A DNA stretch of 64,000 bases from Alteromonas sp047556435 (lineage in GTDB: Bacteria > Pseudomonadota > Gammaproteobacteria > Enterobacterales > Alteromonadaceae), in assembly GCF_047556435.1 (NCBI RefSeq), contig NZ_CP180210.1:4154001-4218000 (forward strand). The letters run 5' to 3'. The notes under the pieces were generated by a model. It was not told the origin of the DNA. It did no database searches and saw nothing but the letters and a program-made list of their open reading frames with translations. Shown here piece by piece: positions 8,494 through 15,800 of this stretch (positions are counted from its first letter, which is position 1; each line of letters opens with the position of its first letter). Position numbers and translations under genes: made by a program.

Positions 8494-9330
8494 ATGTATG
8501 AACCACAAATCGCATTTATTGAAACTGAAAAAGGAGTCATTCAAATCGAGATCCCTGATGAGAATGATGAAGTGCTTCCGAATACTAAGTGGGGAAATGT
8601 TGCTGGGTTTCCAACTGTAGCGTATTGGTTGTACCGAGTATTAGAGCGGCGATTAAAGCAAACTGAAGTTGCATATAAGCTTGGAGATACTTTATTAGAG
8701 GAAGTTGGAGCATGCCTGCTTGGTGGCCATGGAATTCCTGCGGAAAATGGACTTGCTGCATACCATCACATGAAAAGTAAAGGCGCGTTTACTGGCAAAG
8801 TCCATAATTTCCAAACTCTGCACAGCTGGTTGTCTGAACCAATTCATCTCAATGACAAAACATTTAAGTACCGGTTTGCGAAGCAAAAAGCGTCTTACAT
8901 TCAATCAGCGTTAATTCAGCTATCTGAGAAAGAGGCTCCTTCGTGCTCCGGACTTGCTCTTCGAAATTGGTTAATTGATATTAAGGGTGTGGGACTCAAA
9001 ACAGCTTCTTGGATAGCACGTAACTGGTTAAATGCAGATGATGTAGCCATTTTGGATATTCATATCTACAGAGCCGGTATCTTAGGTGGTTTTTTTGATG
9101 AAAAGCACTCAGTAGAACGTCATTACCTGGAATTAGAAAAGCAATTTATTCAACTGTCCAAATCTATGAATGTTAGACCATCTGAGCTTGATGCCCTGAT
9201 GTGGTTTGAAATGCAACAGACTCCGACTGTGCTTAAACAGTTAGAGGCTAAGCTTCATCGCTCCTCAACAATAATTAAGCGTCGTACCAAGAAAAGCCAT
9301 TCCAACACCAAACAAATGGCGCTCATTTGA
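8494..9330 (+). CDS. OGG-type HhH DNA glycosylase/lyase
   Basis: 278 residues. The helix-hairpin-helix is LIDIKGVGLKTASWIARN, followed by VAILDIHI. Lys169 (in LKTASW) and Asp188 (in AILDIH) are 19 residues apart, the same spacing as the catalytic Lys and Asp of 8-oxoguanine glycosylases (Lys249/Asp268 in human OGG1), so glycosylase and lyase chemistry should both be possible. The N-terminal 150 residues do not resemble classical OGG1. OGG-like proteins occur as ancillary genes in type IV CBASS next to QueC-like enzymes, and a QueC-like gene lies 600 bp away. Its 3' end overlaps the convergent nitroreductase-like gene by 66 bp. Family is fairly sure, the lesion or target base is not. Confidence 0.8.
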   Translation: MYEPQIAFIETEKGVIQIEIPDENDEVLPNTKWGNVAGFPTVAYWLYRVLERRLKQTEVAYKLGDTLLEEVGACLLGGHGIPAENGLAAYHHMKSKGAFTGKVHNFQTLHSWLSEPIHLNDKTFKYRFAKQKASYIQSALIQLSEKEAPSCSGLALRNWLIDIKGVGLKTASWIARNWLNADDVAILDIHIYRAGILGGFFDEKHSVERHYLELEKQFIQLSKSMNVRPSELDALMWFEMQQTPTVLKQLEAKLHRSSTIIKRRTKKSHSNTKQMALI

Positions 9331-9945
9331 TAAACAAGAAGCCTCATTGAAGCCGTTAAGCCCCAACTGACAATATGATAACCCTAAATACTCTGCGACA
9401 AGGTTGTGAGTCGCTGCAATAATACCAGACTCACGTAACGCTAGGGTTTCAGGACGTGTGTATTTGCAACTTAGTCTGGTGATGTCTGCGACATACCAGA
9501 GCATTACTCCATCTTTTATGCCAGATATAAAGCTTTTTGCTTCTTCTTTTAAGTTTTTAAAAATTGAACCTTCTGTCAATTTCAACTCATCTTTTGAGTG
9601 AGTTCGTGAGTTGTATACATACCATTTCTCTGAGGAAATCTCAGTAAATACGATATGGACGCACGACATTGCGCCAGCAGATGCATGATTCTTCTTTTCA
9701 ATTATTATCCCCAAATCGTTTGTGTTTACTTGCTTAGTTCGATTGGAGAGGAATAAAAACTGCCCCAACAAATCATTATTGATAGCTGATATTTGTCGAC
9801 GCGAAGAACGACTTTCAAGAATATCTAAAAATAGGGCTTTTGAAGGGTTGCTATGTGTTGATAGCGGTAATCGCTTTTTAACATCAAATTCATAGGGCGG
9901 AATTAGATGAATGTTAGGCTTTAATTTTGGCTCACCCCAATTCAT
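9265..9945 (-). CDS. SagB/nitroreductase-like flavoprotein
   Basis: 226 residues. The pattern ESRSSRRQIS (residues 44-53), then HASAGAMSCVHIVF (87-100), then RESGIIAATHNLVAEYLGL (171-189) follows the FMN-site order of SagB-type thiazoline oxidases and nitroreductases (R-x-S-x-R, P/A-SAGA, and the GH-x-QN-L-like helix). It is shorter than typical SagB proteins. It is the last gene of a four-gene minus-strand operon; its start overlaps the QueC-like stop by 14 bp, indicating translational coupling. A redox step acting on a deazaguanine nitrile, amide or peptide adduct is conceivable but is speculation. The nitroreductase assignment is from motif order only. Confidence 0.6.
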   Translation of the reverse strand: MNWGEPKLKPNIHLIPPYEFDVKKRLPLSTHSNPSKALFLDILESRSSRRQISAINNDLLGQFLFLSNRTKQVNTNDLGIIIEKKNHASAGAMSCVHIVFTEISSEKWYVYNSRTHSKDELKLTEGSIFKNLKEEAKSFISGIKDGVMLWYVADITRLSCKYTRPETLALRESGIIAATHNLVAEYLGLSYCQLGLNGFNEASCLSNERHLFGVGMAFLGTTLNYC

Positions 9946-10534
9946 CGTTGTATATGCCTAACTGTCGCAGTGTATCGTAATGCTTGTAGCACCCTCTGCA
10001 ATTAACGCAAGGGATATTCGACTTATGGCAAGAGTGACTGTAAGCCAATAAACCGAAAGGGATACCGGACTTTCTTATAAGCTCTGTCGCAGTTAACCCT
10101 ATTGCAGGGGCCTCAATCTGAATATTACCCTCTTGATAAGAAATTAAATCGTTGATCTTTTTTATAAATGTAGCTGTTCCATCTAAATGGTACTCGTCGG
10201 AGGCGACGGTGCCAATTAAAAGTTTGGTGCACCCTGAACTCACAGCTTTCATTGCTGCAAGTGTTATCAACAATTGATTGCGATAAGGCCACCAATCGCT
10301 TTCAGGAGCAACATCAATCGCATTGTTGTCAGACAAATCACCGCTTCCCAATGAAGTACAATCAATGTCTAAATTGATAACTCTTATATTTAATTCTTTG
10401 CAGATTGCTTCTGTTGCTTGGCGTTCAGCGCTAGCTGGCTTTTGACCATAGTTAACATTGAAGGCAATGTCGGGTCGCAACATATAAGCCAATGAAGATG
10501 AATCAAGCCCCCCTGACATAAGCAGGCCAATCAT
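9932..10534 (-). CDS. QueC-like PP-loop (7-deazaguanine) enzyme
   Basis: 200 residues. It begins with the PP-loop SGGLDSS (7-13), has WWPYRNQLLITLAA (81-94), equivalent to QueC's PxRN loop, and ends with the zinc site Cys169, Cys176, Cys179, Cys182. Canonical QueC turns 7-carboxy-7-deazaguanine into preQ0 with ATP and ammonia. Homologues in type IV CBASS (Cap9) and Qat systems are accessory defence enzymes, and Cap9 has been reported to conjugate a deazaguanine to a protein N-terminus. It is somewhat shorter than housekeeping QueC. Its ATG overlaps the kinase-fusion stop in an ATGA arrangement. No queD, queE or tgt lies nearby, so precursor would have to come from the host. Confidence 0.8.
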   Translation of the reverse strand: MIGLLMSGGLDSSSLAYMLRPDIAFNVNYGQKPASAERQATEAICKELNIRVINLDIDCTSLGSGDLSDNNAIDVAPESDWWPYRNQLLITLAAMKAVSSGCTKLLIGTVASDEYHLDGTATFIKKINDLISYQEGNIQIEAPAIGLTATELIRKSGIPFGLLAYSHSCHKSNIPCVNCRGCYKHYDTLRQLGIYNDELG

Positions 10535-11763
10535 AGCTTAGTGCTCCAGGCCACGTTATAGATTGCAGATGCAAAGTCATCAAAAATCTTACACCCTGTG
10601 CCTTCGTACATTTTAAGCTCTTCATCCTTCGGATTTTGTGCGAGGATGATTACTGGTACATTAATGCTACGCGCATAGCCTATCTCAAAAAGGGTGCCAG
10701 GGTCATTGCCATCAAATATGGCAAATATCACGTCACATTCCTTTATTGCATCAATGTCTTTTTGAACTACTTCATCAGCACTTCCCATGCCTACGGCGTG
10801 ATAGGGTGAGAACACGTCAAGACCAAATGATTCCAAGAAATACTTAGTCTCATTTACCATCCAAAGCTCTGATAGAGTGAAAAATGGACCGGCCAAATAC
10901 ACATTTGGAGCATCAACTTTAAATTCATATTGCGTGAGGCCCTTAGCAAACGTGAGCAAATTTGAAACATCAGCCATTGTTTTATGAGTTACATAATAGG
11001 CCGTTGCAATACTGGCTTTATCAGCTGCCACTAACGGACTATCACACTGCTTTAACCAATAATATGAAAATGCAGCAACATATGAATCTCCTGATCCAAT
11101 GGGAAAGACGCTTTTTGTTTTATAGGCATTGACCCACCCTTGCTCATTTACCGAGTATACATAAGCACCTTTTTTGCCACATTTTATTACCACCACTTCA
11201 GCTGATTCTTTCTCTGAAAGCCATTTTGCCATTTCTTCCGTCGAGGCTACTTGTCGATGTTCTCGCTTATAAAAAATAGCCAGTTCACCTTGGTTGGCCA
11301 CATAAGCCAAACGCTTATGTGCAGAGCCTACTTGAGAAAAGAGCAAAGGGTTATGAGTATTTTGAGGATCGTAAACTGCTATGTCTGTATCAATTTTAGG
11401 GCAAGCCTCAATCATCCCGAATACGATAGTTGCACAGTCATTTGAAATTTTCGGTTCAAATATTGGCAGATCATCATATTTTTGAGTTGGAATAATTCTG
11501 GGCTCTGCGAGGGGATGGAAATAATCAAATTTGACGGTTGTATCGCAATCATAAAATTGAAATTTACAGTTATTCAGGAAAACAAAGCTCGAAATTAATT
11601 GCTCTCGGTCAGACTCGCTCATTCTGGAATGCAATTTAATTTCCATGTGTCTATCCAGTAAGGAAAGACAGTAAGCTGCTCTTCCAGCTGAGCCGAGAAC
11701 TACCTCATGGTTTGGCCAACTGCAATACTCTTGGTAAACGCCACCAACAACTTCAAACTCCAT
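10531..11763 (-). CDS. PfkB-like kinase fused to nucleoside 2-deoxyribosyltransferase
   Basis: 410 residues with two domains. Residues 1 to about 275 are PfkB/ribokinase-like: SAGRAAYCL (25-33) near the substrate end and PIGSGDSYVAAF (221-232), in which Asp226 is the usual catalytic base. Residues 287-405 are a nucleoside 2-deoxyribosyltransferase: VYLAGPFF (288-295) and DPGTLFEIGYA (354-364), with Glu360 as nucleophile. The first domain would phosphorylate a sugar or nucleoside and the second would exchange or release a base from a deoxynucleoside. That combination suggests processing of a modified nucleoside. It starts 7 bp after the Gly-rich gene and is coupled to the QueC-like gene by ATGA overlap. 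Confidence 0.8.
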   Translation of the reverse strand: MEFEVVGGVYQEYCSWPNHEVVLGSAGRAAYCLSLLDRHMEIKLHSRMSESDREQLISSFVFLNNCKFQFYDCDTTVKFDYFHPLAEPRIIPTQKYDDLPIFEPKISNDCATIVFGMIEACPKIDTDIAVYDPQNTHNPLLFSQVGSAHKRLAYVANQGELAIFYKREHRQVASTEEMAKWLSEKESAEVVVIKCGKKGAYVYSVNEQGWVNAYKTKSVFPIGSGDSYVAAFSYYWLKQCDSPLVAADKASIATAYYVTHKTMADVSNLLTFAKGLTQYEFKVDAPNVYLAGPFFTLSELWMVNETKYFLESFGLDVFSPYHAVGMGSADEVVQKDIDAIKECDVIFAIFDGNDPGTLFEIGYARSINVPVIILAQNPKDEELKMYEGTGCKIFDDFASAIYNVAWSTKL

Positions 11764-11770
11764 ATGCTAT

Positions 11771-12100
11771 TTATCCTTGTGCGCTAACAAACACCTTTAC
11801 GGCAGCTCCTGATATTGAACGGACTATAGCGTTAAAACTAAAACCCTGCTCTAGACACTGTTTCATCCTTATATTTTGGTCTACTAAGCCGCCAACCACA
11901 TTGCCCTGATACGTCACCCGGACCACTTGAATACCGTTCATATTACTTAAATCGATATGTAGGATGTCACCTACGCTCAACTTAGCAATTTCTGCTGGTA
12001 GTGGACTATTGATATGTGTTTCAAATGCCAAAGTCGAGCAATCAAAACTGCCACCAGTTCCACCTGAACCAAAACCACCTCCTGAACCGCTTCCTGACAT
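11771..12100 (-). CDS. Small Gly/Ser-rich N-terminus protein, first gene of the QueC-like operon
   Basis: 109 residues. The first 18 residues are almost only Gly and Ser (MSGSGSGGGFGSGGTGGS), followed by a compact 90-residue domain of alternating hydrophobic strands (GDILHIDL, VVRVTYQGNVVGGLVD, AAVKVFVSAQG) that looks like a small beta-barrel. There is no signal peptide. I do not recognise the family. A flexible, exposed N-terminus in the same operon as a QueC-like enzyme makes it the obvious candidate acceptor for N-terminal deazaguanylation; that is inference. QatB of the Qat system is another protein thought to work with a QueC-like partner. Confidence 0.7.
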   Translation of the reverse strand: MSGSGSGGGFGSGGTGGSFDCSTLAFETHINSPLPAEIAKLSVGDILHIDLSNMNGIQVVRVTYQGNVVGGLVDQNIRMKQCLEQGFSFNAIVRSISGAAVKVFVSAQG

Positions 12101-12123
12101 AAAAACTCCTATTTTAGTATTAC

Positions 12124-12394
12124 TGTTGTGGCATAGTGAATTTGGCCACCTAATTAGAGCTGCTACGATAGCAGTATAACAATGTTAGATGACAACATGG
12201 CTAAGAAAAATGCTATATCAGTACATCAAAGATTGAAAAAAATTTTTCCTAACAAAAGATTAATCAATACAGCGAGTGGCAGTTTCTATCATGTGATCGG
12301 TGATAGTGTTGTACAAGTGCAATTAAAAGAGTTTGAACTCCTACGTCATGGCTTTTAACCTGAGAAGATCACCCAATTGAATTTGCCACCAAAC
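12124..12394. repeat. Pair of related 16-20 bp repeats flanking a small frame
   Basis: TGAATTTGGCCACC near 12136-12149 and TGAATTTGCCACC near 12378-12390 are near-identical and in the same orientation on either side of the 58-codon frame at 12182. They may be ends of a lost mobile element or remnants of a duplication. Weak evidence. Confidence 0.3.
12182..12358 (+). CDS. Small hypothetical protein (58 aa), divergent from the QueC-like operon
   Basis: An ATG at 12182 opens a 58-codon frame ending with TAA at 12356-12358. The product is basic at its N-terminus (MAKKNAISVHQRLKKIF) and then has strand-like stretches (SFYHVIGDSVVQVQLKEFEL). The composition is protein-like and the codon use resembles its neighbours. 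I do not recognise a family. It is bracketed by two similar short repeats, so it may be a gene fragment; no clear ribosome site is visible. Confidence 0.35.
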   Translation: MLDDNMAKKNAISVHQRLKKIFPNKRLINTASGSFYHVIGDSVVQVQLKEFELLRHGF

Positions 12395-12512
12395 GAATTT
12401 TTTCATTGAGCCGATAGCCAGCCTTGAGAAAAAATCCCAAGCCTCCAAAGCCAAAAAAAGGCCCGCTCTTTTATATGCAAGACTTTGGATTCAAAGATGC
12501 ATATTCAGTGTG

Positions 12513-12809
12513 TTATGGACCTTCATACCCGTAAATAGTTAAAAACTGAGGCGCAGAAATTAGTCCAACCCAAAGAATTCCCACTACAGTTTTTACAATT
12601 AGAGGAGCATGGGAGCCTCGATACCCAATAAACGAAATAATGATTCCAATTATTGTCGCAGCATAATAAACCATCAAAGTAAGAAAGCCAATTTTTCCAT
12701 TTTCAATAACTTGCTTATCCAAAGTCAATAACCAAATAGCAACCGCTAGTTGCAAACCTAGCCCTGAAAATAAAAATATTGTTGATAGCTTTTTTCTCGA
12801 ACCTGTCAT
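12513..12809 (-). CDS. Small membrane protein, candidate immunity protein for the Rhs effector
   Basis: 98 residues with three to four hydrophobic segments (about 8-27, 38-60 and 68-92) and short charged loops. Its ATG overlaps the stop of the Rhs gene (TAATG), so the two are translationally coupled. That position is where cognate immunity genes sit behind Rhs toxins, and a membrane location fits a lipase-like effector. No sequence family is recognised; the role is inferred from position and topology. Confidence 0.6.
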   Translation of the reverse strand: MTGSRKKLSTIFLFSGLGLQLAVAIWLLTLDKQVIENGKIGFLTLMVYYAATIIGIIISFIGYRGSHAPLIVKTVVGILWVGLISAPQFLTIYGYEGP

Positions 12810-15800
12810 TAGTGTAACCCTTTATCGGCAATCTCTTTTCCTAGTTCGGTTCTTCTAGCTGCACCTTCTGCGGTATTTGGTGCGTAAAAGAAGTGCCCGC
12901 TTGATTGCGACATTTGCTTAATCAATGAAGGTACAGAACCGACTATCGCTGCGTCACTCATTCCTGCATAAATAGGATCACCTTGTGAAGTTAAATCCAT
13001 AACATGAACATTTTTAATATTTGGATTTGATTGAACTGCTTTTAATAAATCTCCATTTATTGGGGCCCCTATAAGTACTAAATTATCTATAGTCTGTCCG
13101 TTTCCAGCAGCAACATTAGCTCTTTGAGCCGCGACTACACCTCCCCAAGAGTAACCTATTAAATTTAACTGTTCTCCATTAGCTAGGTTTGTTGGAATAG
13201 TAAAATTGCCACCATCCATGACTTGGTTCGTCATAATTACAGACGCAGCATCTGTGATCATATTAAAAGTCGAAGAGTCGGCATTGGTCGCTGTAGAAAC
13301 GTTTGATATTCCTGCTGCCTCTAATGCCCTTTTCATGTCAGGAATATAACCGCCATCTACACCTGCCCCACCAATAAAACGAGTGTCCCTACCATCAGGA
13401 TCTATGTATTTGTATGGGTTATTGTTGGCGTAAGCATAACGATTAAAGTTATAGATATTTTTAAACCCAACAGGATCATTCGAGTAGAAACGCCCTATGA
13501 CTGGATCATAGTATCGTGCCTGCATATATACCAGGCCTGTGGATTTATCATACTTGTGACCAGTGAAGCCAACATCATCAACCTCACCCTCAATGCTTTT
13601 GCCATAAGGTGTATAGTGTTGCTTCGTTTTGAACTCTCGGACAAAGCCATCTTTGGCTATTAACTTATCCTGTAGGTAAATAAAATTAGTGGGTCCATCA
13701 CTGTCTTCACTATAAAGTAACTTCCCTCCATTAGAATACAGAGAGAAATTTTCTCCGAACTGATCATCTTGGTACACCCTTTTCCCGGCACCATCGTACT
13801 TGTAGCCGAATGTATTTGAAGAGACGATTTGATTTAACGCGTTGAATGTAAAAGTGCGTTTACCATTATTATATATGTTCCCTCTTTTGTCGTACCCAAA
13901 TGTTGGATAGTTATTATTTGAGTTTCTCGAATCAACAACTTTAGAAACTCTATAATTAGTCTCATTGTAGGTATATGTTAAGGCGTTTTTCTTGTTGCTG
14001 TAGCTTCTGACATTACCCAAAGGATCATAACTGATAGTGCTATTCCCAATTCCTGAATTCCCCTGGGCGAAAGTGAGCCTATCCAGGCTGTCATAGGTTA
14101 AATTATTGATAGAGTACGCAGAAGAAACATGGTCTATTATGGACTTTACATTGAAGTTCTCATCATAAGAAAATTGGTAGTCAAGATGTGTTTGACCCGC
14201 CCGGTCATCGCGAATGCGATATGGTAATTTATTAGAGTTCAAAAGTGTTTCGTGTTCAACACCATTCCCATAATAGAAAGAATTCAAAGACCCGTTTGGA
14301 TGGTAGGTAATATCTTCTGCATAAATATATTCATTTCGCGTACTCGATGTATTCCTTATTACTTCAGTTGGCTGTCCGAAGCCGTTGGGGGAGTACCGTA
14401 CAACGTCTCCATCGGGATATTGCAAAGACGATAAAGCTCCGCTTTGGGCATAGAAATAGCGTAGCGAAGGACTTTGCGCGTCTTTAGAAAAGCGCTGCTG
14501 CCCAATTGTCAACGTTTCTGATTTAAGTAAAGAGTTACCATAATATGCTAATGTTTTTATTACATCATCTGATTTTGCTCCGGTGAGATTTCCGATGGCA
14601 TCAAATTTAGTTGTTTGAGTGGGGGTAATACTGTCTCCAAATGATAAAGTATAAAGGCCACCGTGGTTGTCATAAACTCTATAAGATTTATCAGATGAAG
14701 ATGGTGAACTAGAGCAGGAGGTAGAGACTGCTTGAACGCCAAGATCAGCCTGCCAGCTAATCTCACCTATAGCATTATAACTAAATACCGTGGTTCCAAC
14801 GTCGTTACGAATTTTTTTACACAACCTCTGATTATTATCATAAACGTTAAAAATAGTTTGGCTGACATTGTAACCGCTATCATTGCCAGATAAAGTTATT
14901 GATAGAAGGTTATCAAATAAATCATAATTATTTTCTTGGGTAACTATCCCATACTCAATACTTTCAACTAAGTCATATTGAGGTGAACCAAGATTCCAGA
15001 ATGTCGTTGTGGTAACATTCCCATTGGGATCTGTAGTAGTGAGAACATTATCGTCATAATTGAAAGTAGTGGCTTGCTTATTAAACTGTGTTATTGACGA
15101 TAAACGATTTAGTGCATCATATTCAGTAGTTGTCCCGTTCGGTGTTGTATAAAGCTCTCCCCAATAGGACTCGAAAGTTTTATTATTGAACTCGTCATAT
15201 TCAAATTGCTTATGCCTACCGTCGAAACTCGGCGTATAAGAATACTCATTAATGGAAGTATTCCTTAACAGTGAATCATATCCTTTGCTAACTGAACTCG
15301 TTCTAGAGCCAGAAGTGCAAGCCGTTTTGTATGAGTTTAGCCTACATGTCTCAGCTAATTGCACCATGCCGTAATAGCCGGAGTCTAAAGTGTAAGAATA
15401 AAAAGTATCCAGCCACGCTACTTCATCTCCTGTGACTGATTCCGACTGAAGTCTTCCTAGTTTATCAAAAGTGAATTCTACGCTAGTTCCAAGCGGGTTT
15501 GTAATTGTTAACGGCCTGCCGAAGTTGTCGACAACCTTTGTCAGAATATTTTTAGTTGTATCATTGTATCTTGATGGAACAGTAACTTTTCTGGCGACAC
15601 CTCGATAATAATTTTCGTACAGGACATAGCGATTAAGCGTTGAGTATGTTCCGTCAGCCTTTAAGAGTTTCTTATTTAACTCAACCTTTTTTCTCATACC
15701 GTTTGAGTGGTATTGGCTTACCCTATGAGTCCACGTTGAATTATTGTAAAAGTAATTTGGAACCCCTAGATCCTGGTAGGAACCACCATGGTACGATGTG

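Noticed and set aside
8494..12100. Classical type IV CBASS or QatABCD locus
   Set aside because: No CD-NTase, TatD nuclease or QatA-like ATPase gene is present in or near the cluster.
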